NCBI GenBank assembly: GCA_017507805.1
Contig: JAFWAC010000032.1
Span: 36,825-100,824 of the forward strand
DNA: 64,000 nt
Reading direction: 5' to 3'
From: Clostridia bacterium
GTDB lineage: Bacteria > Bacillota > Clostridia > Oscillospirales > Acutalibacteraceae
Each line of letters opens with the position of its first letter. Positions within the stretch are counted from its first letter, which is position 1. Shown here piece by piece: positions 8,855 through 19,036 of the stretch. The translations under genes and the position numbers were made by a program. Under the pieces are notes generated by a model, which was not told the DNA's origin, ran no database searches, and saw only the letters and a list, made by a program, of their open reading frames with translations.

Positions 8855-9616
8855 TTAAAAATGTTTTCTGTATTCTGATGGTAGATAACCTGTTACTTTT
8901 TTAAAATATTTGGAAAAATGATTGTAATCATTAAAGCCGCAAAGCTCACTGATTTTAACTAACGATAAATCACCGCTTTGTAAATAATTTTGTGCCAAAA
9001 GTATGCGTTCCTTCATTATAACATCATATATGCTGGTGTTAAGCTCCTGCTTGAAAAGATTACAGCAATAGGATGGCGACAGCGATACCTGTTCCGCTAC
9101 ATCGCGCAGTGAGATGCGTTCTGTATAATGCTCGGAAATGTATTTCAACATAATTTTTAAATGCGGATTTATGTAGTTGTTTTTAAGACGCTCCCGTAGA
9201 TATGCAATTATAAGACTTATACAAATACTTGTTTGTTCATCATAATATTGCCGCAATGGGAGAAAATGTGTTCCTCCAAATATATTCTCCAAAACATGGT
9301 ATATGTCTCTGAGCTCCGAGGTAAAACAGTTTTCGAGATAATCAGGCAAATCAATGTTACCGTCATAAAAGAAATTAAGACTGTAATAATGCGTTTGCGT
9401 GTCAGAACGCTTGAACAGAACCCGATGATCTCCGGGGCGTATCAAAATACCGTTTCCGGATGATATTGTGTAATGCTTATCGTTGATTTTATAAAAAAAT
9501 TCGCCTTTTATTACGAAAGTGAGATCGTAATAGTTGATATAATCATCCAAAGATAGCGATGGAGTTGTTTTGTAATTTCTGTGGGTGTAAAGCCTTAGCT
9601 TATAATCATTCGACAA
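8855..9616 (-). CDS. AraC-family transcriptional regulator
   Basis: 253-residue regulator with an N-terminal cupin-like sensing domain (YDLTFVIKGEFFYKIN, GNGILIRPGDHRVLF) and a C-terminal double helix-turn-helix (ISLRDVAEQVSLSPSYCCNLFKQ; ISELCGFNDYNHFSKYFKK then TGYLPSEYRK). Family members bind a sugar and recruit polymerase. Translation starts at TTG 9616, with GGGAG 7-8 bases upstream. It sits between the minus-strand GH36 unit and the plus-strand glycan locus, so it is placed to control both. The effector is not known. Confidence 0.92.
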   Translation of the reverse strand: MSNDYKLRLYTHRNYKTTPSLSLDDYINYYDLTFVIKGEFFYKINDKHYTISSGNGILIRPGDHRVLFKRSDTQTHYYSLNFFYDGNIDLPDYLENCFTSELRDIYHVLENIFGGTHFLPLRQYYDEQTSICISLIIAYLRERLKNNYINPHLKIMLKYISEHYTERISLRDVAEQVSLSPSYCCNLFKQELNTSIYDVIMKERILLAQNYLQSGDLSLVKISELCGFNDYNHFSKYFKKVTGYLPSEYRKHF

Positions 9617-9668
9617 AAAATCACTCCCGTTCCGGCATGGGCGGTTTCACCGCTTAAAGCTCAGGAGC

Positions 9669-9697
9669 ATTATAGCAAGATTTTACTTTTATGTCAA
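9669..9697 (-). promoter_or_regulatory. Consensus sigma-70-type promoter for the AraC/GH36 unit
   Basis: Reading the minus strand, TTGACA (9692-9697) and TATAAT (9669-9674) are both perfect and separated by 17 bases, 52 bases upstream of the TTG start of the regulator. It is the best promoter in the window. Confidence 0.85.
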
Positions 9698-9821
9698 GCA
9701 TTATAATATAGTTTTGAAAATGATTTTTAGTGTATTTTTTGCGTAAAATCATTAATTTATAAGAAAAATTTACACTTCAAATATTGTAAATAGATAAATT
9801 TTACCCCTAATTCCAATATTT

Positions 9822-9852
9822 CACTAAAATTTAACAAAATGTCGTTTTAGTG
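9822..9852. promoter_or_regulatory. Dyad CACTAAAA-N15-TTTTAGTG, candidate operator
   Basis: An 8-bp inverted repeat (9822-9829 and 9845-9852) in the AT-rich 467-base divergent region between the AraC gene and the plus-strand locus. No ORF covers it. Its centre-to-centre spacing is about two helical turns, as expected for a dimeric regulator site, but AraC-type sites are usually direct repeats, so the bound factor is unknown. Confidence 0.35.
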
Positions 9853-9906
9853 GCAAGAAATCGTAAGATTACACTAATATGGCGCATTTTGCATAAGATT
9901 ATTCGA

Positions 9907-9936
9907 TTGACAAAAACCTATATAATACATTACAAT
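9907..9936 (+). promoter_or_regulatory. Candidate promoter of the large glycan locus
   Basis: TTGACA (9907-9912), an 18-base spacer and TACAAT (9931-9936), about 150 bases before the first gene of the locus. A TATAAT also occurs at 9921 but has no usable -35. The long leader after it shows no riboswitch that I recognise. Confidence 0.5.
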
Positions 9937-10083
9937 TTTAATGTAGGAAATTATCGATGAGTAAGGCTGAAAAAACTCCTAAATTCCGATTTTTACAAAT
10001 GTTCAGGTTTTCAAAATAAATTTAAAGGGAGTGATAGGTTTTAATTTCTCAGCAACTCTAAATTAAGAAAGGAAGAATTATCT

Positions 10084-13000
10084 ATGAAGCAAACAATCAA
10101 AAAATTATTGACTTTAGCATTAAGCCTTGCAATCGTGCTTTCGGCAATGGTGTTTGCAGTACCGGCTCAGGCTATAAGCCAAGACACAGCCACAGATTTT
10201 ATGGCAGGTAATTACGGTATATTCATGCATTATTTACCCTCCGGTGATGCCAAGACTGACCTCGAAGCCTGGAATGAGCAGGTTGCAAGCTTTAATGTGG
10301 ATACCGTGGCAATGCAGGCACACGAGGCAGGCGCCAAATGGGTTACAATTACATTAACCCAATCCAACGGTTTTTATTGTATACCTATGGATGACGAAGC
10401 TATTGTGGAAGCCTTTGGCGGCAACTATGGTGTAGACGCAGAAAACGATTTGGTATTAAAACTCTATGAAGCACTTTCGGAATACGGTATTAAGCTTATG
10501 CTTTATTGGATACCAGGTGCACCTTCAGGCGAGGATGAGGTCGCTGTCTCTATTGCAACAAGCCTTGGCGCTACCGAAAAAGCCTCTGACGGTAACTATG
10601 TACTTAACGATACAACTGTTGAAAAAATGAGCACTGTTATGGAGGTTGTTTCAAGACGTTACGGCGATATGGTTGCCGGCTGGTGGATAGATTCCTGCTA
10701 CGAAAGAGTAGGCTTTAGTGAGGATTATGCCAATCTGGAGGCTGCTGCCTTGCGTGCGGGTAACCCTGATGCAGTTATTGCATTTAACAGCGGTATAAGC
10801 GGTGACAAGCCCGAGGATGTTCGTTATGCTTGTGAAAGCTATGCTGCCGGTGAAATCTGCAATTACGGCAATCTTGACACAGTTAGCATTTATGATTATT
10901 CTGCAACAGGCCGTTGGACACCTAAGGGCTACCAAAAACATTATCTTACCTTCTTGGGCGAGAATTGGGGAGACTCCAATGCGGAGCGCTATGACACAAA
11001 CGAGCTTGTTGCTCATGTGACCGAAAATCTTTTAAAGAAGGGCTGTGCACTTTCTTTGGATGTAGGTTGCGGTACTAACGGTACTTTTGACCCCGAACAG
11101 CTTAATCAGGTTGTTGCAATTAACACTGCTATGAACAGCAACCCTGAGCTTGGATTTGATTTTGAAAACGGTCAGAACTTAATGGGCGTTGTTTCGAATG
11201 TTTATGAAGGTAAAGACCATTATTCCAATGACAGCGCTTATGTTCAGCTTAGCACCGAGGACGAAGCACTTAACGGAAAAGCTTCTCTAAAGATATTACC
11301 CTCGGAAGGCAACAGCCGTACAGATATCCTGGTTGCACATTCTTACCTTACAGAGGGTGCGCCTAACCGCTTGAATATTAAGGGTAACACTGATTTTTCT
11401 AAGTCTGATTTTACCAATCTTTCGGGTATTATGATGCGCGTTAAGATTGAAAACGATACTGCTACCTCAAATCATTCGATTGGTTTTTATTTATCTCAAA
11501 CAGGCTTATCGCATCTAACTGTATTAGGTAATAAAATGGTGCTTTACAATGCAGACGGCAGCAAATTTAATGTTTATGATAAGGCATTGCCTGCCGGCTT
11601 TGACGGTTTCGTATTTATTCCTTTCAAAAATGCTCACAGCATTCATGAGTTTGAGCCGGGTAAGGCATATTCCAATTATACAAACAACCCAGATGTTATG
11701 GTTGATTTTGCAAAGGATTATAAGCTGGACATCCGTCTCAATTCTTCAAATTGGAACGGTGCTACCGTTTTAATTGACGATGTTAATTACTATTACGGTG
11801 AGAACGATGCGGATGCATGGAATACAATGCGTGCTTTAGGTTATGATATTACTCAGGCAGAGCAACCCGAAGTTTATTCATTCCCGCTTAACGGTGAAAA
11901 TCTCTGGAAGCCGATTCCTTCTACAATGTTAATTGCCAAAACCGTTACAACCGGTGGTGTTGCAGGTTGGCCTAAATATAATAATCTGCCTTCCATCCTA
12001 ACAAACGATCCTGATGAGGTTTTGAATGGCAATGTTTCTATGAAAATTTCTGTTGATATCAATAGCTTTAATTGGACGGGTCTCAACTCTATTGCTGCTT
12101 TAAAGGTCACTACCGATCCTTTTACCGTTGCCGGTGTAGAAGCTCTTTCGACAGAAAAAATTAAATCAGCTGCTTCTAATAAATATGCTTATTTAAAGCT
12201 TAGGATTAAAATTCCTGCTACTAATAGTGCATTATCTTTTTATCCCATTATTGAACAAAACGGAAATCGTTTTGTTATTGAAGAAAATATATTGGCATAT
12301 AATGCGGACGGTTCTGTGAATTCAAGTGTAATCCTTAATTCCGGCGGTCCTGTTAGCTTGCCTTCCGGCTTTGACGGTTATTTGTATGCACCTATTTACA
12401 GTATTAAAGCTGCGGATTTCAATGATTATACATATACTCCCACCGGAAGTCCTGTATATCAGTCAGATGCTACTGCACCTGACCTCGATCAGAATTTTGA
12501 GCTTCGTTTCCAATTTTCTACATCAAGCACAACAGGAGATCTTAATGTAGCAAACATCTATTTTGATGATATTGATGTGGTTTACGGTACAGGTACTGAT
12601 TTGCCGTATAACTTTGACGATTTCTCAAAAACAACTCCTACCGTATACGGTCAAGTTACTAAAACATGGGGCTATCCTCCAATAAACAATATTAGCTATC
12701 TGACAAGTGAAAATGCTCTTAACGGTCAAGCTTCTATTAAGGTTGATATTCAAAATCTTTATAAATCTGAAAATTCATCCTACTATTACTATAATGCCGT
12801 TAAATTTGCAAATGTACCTGCTGTTACAGATGATGGTATAGCAGGCGTTATGTATAGATTGAAGCTTGAAAATGATACTAATACCGAAACACACCGCATG
12901 TATTTAGTTTTGACACAATCAGAAATGGCTGAAACCTGTGTTGGCGGTAATGCTATAAAGCTTTATGATGCAGAGGGCAACGCCCTTGTTAAAGGCACTG

Positions 13001-14181
13001 ATTATACAACCGATGTCCTTGGTGTTGATATTCCTATCGGCTTTGACGGTTTTGTATTTGTTCCTTATAAGAATTTCTATAACAGAACACAAAACGGAAA
13101 GCCTGTAGTTGATATTTCTGCCGAACACAATTTAGAGCTTTGGTTCTGGGGTACTAACACTGCAACAGATGGTGTTTATAAATGGCAGAATGTTGATGCG
13201 TTGATTGATGATGTCAGCTATTATTCTGTTGCTGATGCAGATGCCGGTCTTACCGATGTTGACGTCTGGAACGCAATGAAAAGCTTAGGCTATGATATTA
13301 TGAAGGCTCAACAGCCTGCTTCCTATTCCATTCCTCTCGATTTCGAGGGCTTTGAAGCTCCGTTTAATAAGGTTACCTCTTGGTATAGCAAGGGAACAGA
13401 CGGTAATTACGGTCAGTATTATACAAAATATGATTTTGTTGGCGGAGAATCTGCGCTTTCCGGTAAGGCTTCCTTGAAGGTAACTGCCGGCGCAAGTGAT
13501 GCTTATAATGCAGAAGGCAGAAACTTTATAAGAGCTGAAACCACACAGGCTGTATTTAACGGTATTCCTTCGCTTGACAAAGAAACGCTTTCACTTGCCA
13601 ACACGAATTTTGCTTATATTACTATGCGTGTTAAGGTGCCCTTTGGCGGAGACGGCTATAGCTTCCAGCTTTTCTTAAATCAGACAGGTGTTACTCAAAA
13701 CGGTATGTGTGCTACACACGGCTATACTGCCGAGGGTGTTTATACTCAGTTCGTTACCGATGACGGTGTGACAACATTGCCCTCAGGCTTTGACGGTACT
13801 ATCTATATTCCGGTAGCAAACGCAACCGCAAGAACTGAGCTTACCGATGAAAGCGGTAATAAATATCGTCCTACCTATAGAAAGAGCGCTGAGTATATGG
13901 TTGACCTTACACAGCAATTTAAGCTTTCTATAAATCTTCAGGATACCGATTGGGAAGGAAAGTCACTTATCATAGATGATATAACTCTTGAAATTGACGG
14001 TGTAATGGGCGATATCAACGGTGACGGTTCAGCAAACGGTGCTGATTTGGTAATTGTTTCAAATCATATTTTAGGTATTGACAGAAGCTACGGTGTTGCT
14101 TGTGATATTACAGGCGAGGGTGCTGTTAATATTATTGATCTTATCCGTTTGAAGAAAATTATTGCGAACATTGCCTCATAA
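10084..14181 (+). CDS. Secreted GH29-like protein with four beta-sandwich repeats and a dockerin
   Basis: 1365-residue exported protein. The signal peptide is residues 1-30 (ends VPAQA). Residues ~35-350 form an alpha-L-fucosidase (GH29)-like barrel with GWWIDSCY carrying the expected nucleophile Asp (~202), but the usual His-His pair is replaced by TLTQSNGFYC. Four ~240-residue repeats start near residues 358, 599, 841 and 1082, each with a xxGFDGxxxxP strand and a terminal IDD motif, and resemble carbohydrate-binding beta-sandwiches. The C-terminus (1307-1365) is a type I dockerin with GDINGDGSANGADL and CDITGEGAVNIIDL. It opens the glycan locus, with GGAAG before its ATG. Fucosidase activity is inferred. 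Confidence 0.85.
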   Translation: MKQTIKKLLTLALSLAIVLSAMVFAVPAQAISQDTATDFMAGNYGIFMHYLPSGDAKTDLEAWNEQVASFNVDTVAMQAHEAGAKWVTITLTQSNGFYCIPMDDEAIVEAFGGNYGVDAENDLVLKLYEALSEYGIKLMLYWIPGAPSGEDEVAVSIATSLGATEKASDGNYVLNDTTVEKMSTVMEVVSRRYGDMVAGWWIDSCYERVGFSEDYANLEAAALRAGNPDAVIAFNSGISGDKPEDVRYACESYAAGEICNYGNLDTVSIYDYSATGRWTPKGYQKHYLTFLGENWGDSNAERYDTNELVAHVTENLLKKGCALSLDVGCGTNGTFDPEQLNQVVAINTAMNSNPELGFDFENGQNLMGVVSNVYEGKDHYSNDSAYVQLSTEDEALNGKASLKILPSEGNSRTDILVAHSYLTEGAPNRLNIKGNTDFSKSDFTNLSGIMMRVKIENDTATSNHSIGFYLSQTGLSHLTVLGNKMVLYNADGSKFNVYDKALPAGFDGFVFIPFKNAHSIHEFEPGKAYSNYTNNPDVMVDFAKDYKLDIRLNSSNWNGATVLIDDVNYYYGENDADAWNTMRALGYDITQAEQPEVYSFPLNGENLWKPIPSTMLIAKTVTTGGVAGWPKYNNLPSILTNDPDEVLNGNVSMKISVDINSFNWTGLNSIAALKVTTDPFTVAGVEALSTEKIKSAASNKYAYLKLRIKIPATNSALSFYPIIEQNGNRFVIEENILAYNADGSVNSSVILNSGGPVSLPSGFDGYLYAPIYSIKAADFNDYTYTPTGSPVYQSDATAPDLDQNFELRFQFSTSSTTGDLNVANIYFDDIDVVYGTGTDLPYNFDDFSKTTPTVYGQVTKTWGYPPINNISYLTSENALNGQASIKVDIQNLYKSENSSYYYYNAVKFANVPAVTDDGIAGVMYRLKLENDTNTETHRMYLVLTQSEMAETCVGGNAIKLYDAEGNALVKGTDYTTDVLGVDIPIGFDGFVFVPYKNFYNRTQNGKPVVDISAEHNLELWFWGTNTATDGVYKWQNVDALIDDVSYYSVADADAGLTDVDVWNAMKSLGYDIMKAQQPASYSIPLDFEGFEAPFNKVTSWYSKGTDGNYGQYYTKYDFVGGESALSGKASLKVTAGASDAYNAEGRNFIRAETTQAVFNGIPSLDKETLSLANTNFAYITMRVKVPFGGDGYSFQLFLNQTGVTQNGMCATHGYTAEGVYTQFVTDDGVTTLPSGFDGTIYIPVANATARTELTDESGNKYRPTYRKSAEYMVDLTQQFKLSINLQDTDWEGKSLIIDDITLEIDGVMGDINGDGSANGADLVIVSNHILGIDRSYGVACDITGEGAVNIIDLIRLKKIIANIAS

Positions 14182-14197
14182 TTTTAATTGACTGATA

Positions 14198-14231
14198 GTG
14201 TAGGGATCGGTGGAAACACCGTTCCCTACAC
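14198..14231. repeat. GTAGGGA-type palindromic stem-loop
   Basis: Arms GTGTAGGGATCGGTG and CACCGTTCCCTACAC with a GAAA tetraloop and one mismatch. No T-run follows, so it is a poor terminator. It may be a dispersed palindrome (a related CCGTCCCTACA occurs at 48504-48514) or an mRNA 3' stabiliser. Confidence 0.6.
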
Positions 14232-14353
14232 GCGCTGAATTATGGGGGATTACGATTTCAGTATTTAATTAAAAAAATAAAATTATACAAGAGTGTTATC
14301 TTGTGTTACTTTATTTTTTTAATCAATGTATTTTGATTTTTTCGGAGGCTGTT

Positions 14354-17179
14354 ATGAAAAAATATATTAAAGCTTTTTTGTGCTTGGTTTTATCTGCCGG
14401 TATTGTTGTTGGGCAGACATTTAATGCATCTGCTCAGATAATAAGTGTTGAAATCAGCCAAAAAGAGGAGTATACGGCATACACTGTATATTCTGAAAAG
14501 GCAGTAGAAAACAATTCGGGTAAGGGTATTTCTCTCACGGCCGAACAGCTTGCCGAAAAATCGGACGGGGTTGAAATTCTTGAAAATTATAAGGATTTGA
14601 ACGGCAAATCAATAAATACACCGGAGGGCAGCACTGTCAGCTGGAAGGCTGATGTGACAGAGGGTTGGTACACAATGAGAATTACCTACTATCTGTCGGA
14701 AAGCCGTTCTAATTATGCCCAAAGAAAAATTTTAATAAATGGTGAAGTTCCTTTTGAGGAAGCCGCAAATATCAACCTTTACTGCGCTTTTATCGATGAA
14801 AAAGGAATAATTACCGACTATTACGGTAACGATATTCGCTCAACTCAGGTTATTAGCCCAATGTGGCTGACAACCGATATTTACGACAAGGTACAATACA
14901 GAACTACACCGTTGAAATTTTATTTAAAGAATGGCGATCTTGTAACTCTTGATGCCGTTACTGAGGATTTGATTATTAGTACCGTTGAGCTTTTACCATA
15001 CTGTGAGCTTAAAACCTACAGTGAGGTATCTGCTGAGTATGAGCAATCGGGTTATTTGGAAGCTAAAAATGTTTGTGATATTTATCAGGCAGAAGCTCCT
15101 AATTATAAAACCGATCCCACCGTTTTACCCGCAACCGATAACAATGCCTCCACAGTACCTCAGGACAGCTATCTTATAAAGCTTAACAAAATAAGTGGCG
15201 GTAATTGGAAAAGCTCGGGACAAAAGCTTTGCTGGAAAATTTATGTTCCAAAAGCCGGTCTTTACAATATCACGCTTAAGACAAAGCAAAGCTCTGACAG
15301 AGGTACATATTCTACAAGACGCTTGTATATCAACGGCGAAGTGCCTTTCAGTGAGGCTAACTGTATAAAATTCCTTTATTCGAGGAATTGGGAAAATATC
15401 ACCTTGGGCGCTGACGGAAATCCTTGGCTTTTCTACCTGAAGGAAGGGGAAAACACCATTGAGCTTGAGGCAACCTTGGGTGATATGGGTGTTGTTTTGC
15501 AGGAAGCAAGCGATATTCTTGAGGAGCTTAATAAAATATACCGTGAGCTTCTTGTGGTTACAGGCTCCACACCTGACAAATACCGCAATTATAACCTTGA
15601 TAAGCTTTTACCCGATACCTTGAGCAATATCGCAGTTCAAAAAGACCGTCTTAACAATGTTTTAAATGCCATTTATGAAATAACAGGCAAAAAAGGCAGC
15701 AATCTTTCGATTTTCAGTACCATTATCAATCAGCTTGATGAATTTTGTAAAGACGATGAAAAAATTCCTACCGGTTTTGAGTATTATAAGACCAACATCG
15801 GTTCCTTCGGAACATGGATTACAAGTGCTCTGTCACAGCCCTTGGACTTGGATTATATTGTTGTAAGCAGTCCTGAAAAAGAGCTTCCGAAGGCACAGGT
15901 AAATGTCTTTAAAAAATTCACAAGCTGGCTCACATCTTTTATTGCCTCCTTTGTTGTTGATTATGACAGTATAGGTAATATGACCGAAAACACAAAAAAG
16001 CCTATCACTGTCTGGATGACCTCCGGCAGAGATCAAATGCAAATATTAAAGGTGCTTATTCAAAATTCATTTATACAGCAAACCGGTATTAATGTTAAGC
16101 TTGAAAATGTTGAAGCCGGTGCTATTTTAAAGGCTATTGCTGCGAATAACGGTCCTGATGTGCTTATTGGCGCAAGTGTTTCTGACCCTGTAAACTATGC
16201 GCTTAGAAATGCGGCATATAATCTTAATAAGTTTGAGGATATTGATGAGGTTACTGCACGCTTCTACGATGAAAATTTAGTTCCTTTAAGCTTTGGCGGT
16301 GGCTTGTTTGCTTTACCCGAAACGCTCACCTTTGACATTATGTTTTACAGAACTGATATAATGAACGAGCTTGGAATTTCTATTCCTGAAACATGGGATG
16401 ATGTGACCGAGGTAATATCAATTCTGCAAAAGAATAATATGACCTTTGGTTTACCGGTGGCAGATATTGTCGGTACATACGCAACCTTTCTTTATCAGCA
16501 CGGTGGAGAGCTTTATAACGAGGACGGAAGCCTTTGCCTGCTTACAGAGCTTGTGAATACAGAAGCCTTCAATATGCTTACAAACTATTTTGATAATTAT
16601 TCCTTGGAGCTTTCATATAATCTTGTAAACCGCTTCAGAACGGGTGAAATCCCGATAGCCATAGCTGATATCGCAACCTATAACAATCTTATGGTTTCAG
16701 CGCCTGAAATTGAGGGCTTGTGGGGAATAGCTCTGTTGCCCGGAATAAAACAGGATGACGGAAGTATCAACCGCACAGGATATGTAACCACAACAAGCAG
16801 TATGGTGCTTAACGGTACGGATATGCCCAACGAAGCCTATGAGTTCATAAAATGGTGGACAACTGACGAGATTCAGTCAGAATTCGGTACAGAGCTTGAA
16901 AGCATATTAGGTCCGTCATCAAGATACCTTACCGCGAACAAAAAGGCTTTTGAAGCACTTCCTTGGAATGAGGCAGAGCTTCAGGTTATCGACACACAGC
17001 TTTCTGCTGCTAAGGCTGTTCCACAGGTGCCCGGAAGCTATTACATTGCCCGTCATCTCAACAACGCTTTCCGTGCTATTGTAATTTCGGGCGAGGATTT
17101 AAGAGACACTCTTTCAAAATATAATGAAACAATCAATGCAGAGCTAAAAACCAAACGCCAAGAGTTTGATTTGGATTAA
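14354..17179 (+). CDS. ABC sugar-binding protein fused to N-terminal beta-sandwich modules
   Basis: 941-residue exported protein. ATG 14354 is chosen because CGGAGG lies 7 bases upstream; an earlier in-frame ATG at 14303 lacks one. The signal peptide ends near NASAQ with no lipobox Cys. Residues ~20-400 contain two related modules (RKILINGEVPFEEA and RRLYINGEVPFSEA) that look like carbohydrate-binding sandwiches. After a helical linker, residues ~540-941 form a family-1 extracellular solute-binding protein (ITVWMTSGRDQM, GPDVLIGASVSDPVNYAL, AYEFIKWWTTDEIQ). It is followed within 19 bases by its permease genes. The fusion is unusual: a typical binding protein has ~420-450 residues. Confidence 0.82.
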   Translation: MKKYIKAFLCLVLSAGIVVGQTFNASAQIISVEISQKEEYTAYTVYSEKAVENNSGKGISLTAEQLAEKSDGVEILENYKDLNGKSINTPEGSTVSWKADVTEGWYTMRITYYLSESRSNYAQRKILINGEVPFEEAANINLYCAFIDEKGIITDYYGNDIRSTQVISPMWLTTDIYDKVQYRTTPLKFYLKNGDLVTLDAVTEDLIISTVELLPYCELKTYSEVSAEYEQSGYLEAKNVCDIYQAEAPNYKTDPTVLPATDNNASTVPQDSYLIKLNKISGGNWKSSGQKLCWKIYVPKAGLYNITLKTKQSSDRGTYSTRRLYINGEVPFSEANCIKFLYSRNWENITLGADGNPWLFYLKEGENTIELEATLGDMGVVLQEASDILEELNKIYRELLVVTGSTPDKYRNYNLDKLLPDTLSNIAVQKDRLNNVLNAIYEITGKKGSNLSIFSTIINQLDEFCKDDEKIPTGFEYYKTNIGSFGTWITSALSQPLDLDYIVVSSPEKELPKAQVNVFKKFTSWLTSFIASFVVDYDSIGNMTENTKKPITVWMTSGRDQMQILKVLIQNSFIQQTGINVKLENVEAGAILKAIAANNGPDVLIGASVSDPVNYALRNAAYNLNKFEDIDEVTARFYDENLVPLSFGGGLFALPETLTFDIMFYRTDIMNELGISIPETWDDVTEVISILQKNNMTFGLPVADIVGTYATFLYQHGGELYNEDGSLCLLTELVNTEAFNMLTNYFDNYSLELSYNLVNRFRTGEIPIAIADIATYNNLMVSAPEIEGLWGIALLPGIKQDDGSINRTGYVTTTSSMVLNGTDMPNEAYEFIKWWTTDEIQSEFGTELESILGPSSRYLTANKKAFEALPWNEAELQVIDTQLSAAKAVPQVPGSYYIARHLNNAFRAIVISGEDLRDTLSKYNETINAELKTKRQEFDLD

Positions 17180-17197
17180 AGGAGGAGGCACAATATT

Positions 17198-18130
17198 ATG
17201 AACGGTAATTTAAAGGCCTTGTCCTTTAAGGAAAAAATGAAATATCAGTTAGACCTTGCCAAAAAGAATTATGATTGCTATTTGTTTTTGGCGCCATTTG
17301 GATTGTTATTTATTGCATTTGTGGTAATGCCGGTTTTTATTTCGATATTCTTTGGGTTTACGGATTATAACCTTCTTGAAGCGCCGGGATTTGTCGGTCT
17401 GCAAAACTATCAGAAGCTTTTGGTAAACGATGAAATATTTACACAGGCTTTTCGTAACACGATGATTATTGCTGTTGTTGTGGGACCGTTGGGATATTTT
17501 GCTTCTCTTATGATTGCGTGGCAGATAAACGAGCTCAATAATGTTCTGCGTGCAATAATGGTAACTATTATGTATGCTCCGTCTATTTCCGGCGGTGCGA
17601 TTGTAATCTGGCAATATATTTTCAGCAACGATTCCTACGGCTATATAAACAGCTTTTTAATGAGCTGGGGCTTTATTCAGGAGCCGATACAATTTTTATC
17701 CGATACCAAGTATATGCTTACGATTGTTATTATTGTAATGGTATGGATGAGCTTGGGCGCCGGATTTCTTTCCTTTGTTGCCGGTCTTAAAACTGTGGAT
17801 AAAAGCCAATATGAAGCAGGTTATATTGACGGTATAAACAGTCGCTGGCAAGAGCTTTGGTTTATAACCCTTCCGTCAATGAAACCGCAATTGATGTTCG
17901 GTGCGGTTATGAGCATTACAAATGCTTTTTCTGCCGGTGCTGTTTCTACCCAGATGTTCGGTTCACCAAGCACCGATTATGCGGCACATACAATTATTAA
18001 TCACTTGGAAGACTACGGCGGTGTTCGTTTCGAGCTTGGCTATGCATGCACAATAGCTACCGTGTTATTTGTTATGATGATTGCTATTAACGAAATCATA
18101 CAAAGGCTCTTAAATAAGGTGGGCAGTTAA
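17198..18130 (+). CDS. Sugar ABC transporter permease (MalF-type)
   Basis: 310-residue inner-membrane permease with six predicted helices. The EAA loop that contacts the ATPase is EAGYIDGINSRWQELWFITLP, the hallmark of binding-protein-dependent importers. The N-terminal segment (CYLFLAPFGLLFIAFVVMPV) is typical of the MalF/UgpA group. It follows the binding protein by 18 bases with a GGAGGAGG site, and the MalG-type partner starts 2 bases after its stop. With these it forms the first of two importers in the locus; no ATPase gene is present. Confidence 0.93.
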   Translation: MNGNLKALSFKEKMKYQLDLAKKNYDCYLFLAPFGLLFIAFVVMPVFISIFFGFTDYNLLEAPGFVGLQNYQKLLVNDEIFTQAFRNTMIIAVVVGPLGYFASLMIAWQINELNNVLRAIMVTIMYAPSISGGAIVIWQYIFSNDSYGYINSFLMSWGFIQEPIQFLSDTKYMLTIVIIVMVWMSLGAGFLSFVAGLKTVDKSQYEAGYIDGINSRWQELWFITLPSMKPQLMFGAVMSITNAFSAGAVSTQMFGSPSTDYAAHTIINHLEDYGGVRFELGYACTIATVLFVMMIAINEIIQRLLNKVGS

Positions 18131-18132
18131 TA

Positions 18133-19017
18133 ATGGCTAAAAATAAAGAAAAAAAGTTAAAGCGGATATCCCGTGCCGGTCTTGCAAGGTCGGTAGGAGG
18201 CAGTGTATTTAATTTTTTGGTACTCTGCGTTATCGCGGCTTTTATGGTACTGCCGCTATTATATGTAGTCAGTAATGCTTTCAAGCCGTTGGATGAAATC
18301 TTTGTATATCCGCCGAGACTTTATGTAATTAATCCTACAATTGATAATTTCACCAATCTGGCATCACTTATGTCATCATCTTGGATACCTTTTTCAAGAT
18401 ATATCTTTAACTCGGTATTCATTACCGCTGTTGCAACCTTTTTGCAGATAATATTTGCTTCTATGGCGGCTTATGTGCTCGAAAAGCGTGAGTTTCCGGG
18501 CAGAAAAATATTCTTTAAGCTTGTAGTCACCTCGCTTATGTTCAGCACTGCGGTTACTGCTATACCAAACTACATAATTATGAACAGCTTAGGTATAGTT
18601 AATACATATTTCGCACTAATTTTACCGGCCGCGGCGTCCTCAATGGGGCTTTATCTCATGAAGCAGTTTATGACAACAAGTATTCCTAATGCCGTATTGG
18701 AGGCTGCCCGTGTTGACGGCGCAAATGAATTTCTGATATTTTGGCGGATAGTTATGCCACTTGTAAAGCCTGCTTGGCTTACACTTATAATTTTTGCCTT
18801 TCAATCTATTTGGGCAACAACAGGTAACGGTCTTATTTACAGTGAAACCATGAAGCCTTTGAATTATGCGTTAAATCAGGTTGTAACCGGAGGTATTTCG
18901 CGCACAGGCTCAGCAGCTGCTGTAGCATTTATAATGCTTTTACCGCCTTTGACCGTATTTATAATTTCACAAAGTAATATTCTCAATACCATGGCATCGT
19001 CCGGTATTAAGGAATAA
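18133..19017 (+). CDS. Sugar ABC transporter permease (MalG-type)
   Basis: 294-residue permease, partner of the preceding gene. It has six hydrophobic segments, the N-terminal signature LPLLYVVSNAFKPLDE, and the EAA motif EAARVDGANEFLIFWRIVMP. The C-terminus NTMASSGIKE matches the MalG group. The 2-base gap indicates tight coupling. It is probably energised by a shared MsmK-like ATPase encoded elsewhere, as in many Clostridia. The substrate should be an oligosaccharide released by the neighbouring hydrolases, but this is inference. Confidence 0.93.
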   Translation: MAKNKEKKLKRISRAGLARSVGGSVFNFLVLCVIAAFMVLPLLYVVSNAFKPLDEIFVYPPRLYVINPTIDNFTNLASLMSSSWIPFSRYIFNSVFITAVATFLQIIFASMAAYVLEKREFPGRKIFFKLVVTSLMFSTAVTAIPNYIIMNSLGIVNTYFALILPAAASSMGLYLMKQFMTTSIPNAVLEAARVDGANEFLIFWRIVMPLVKPAWLTLIIFAFQSIWATTGNGLIYSETMKPLNYALNQVVTGGISRTGSAAAVAFIMLLPPLTVFIISQSNILNTMASSGIKE

Positions 19018-19036
19018 TCGTAGGGAGGATTAAGGC

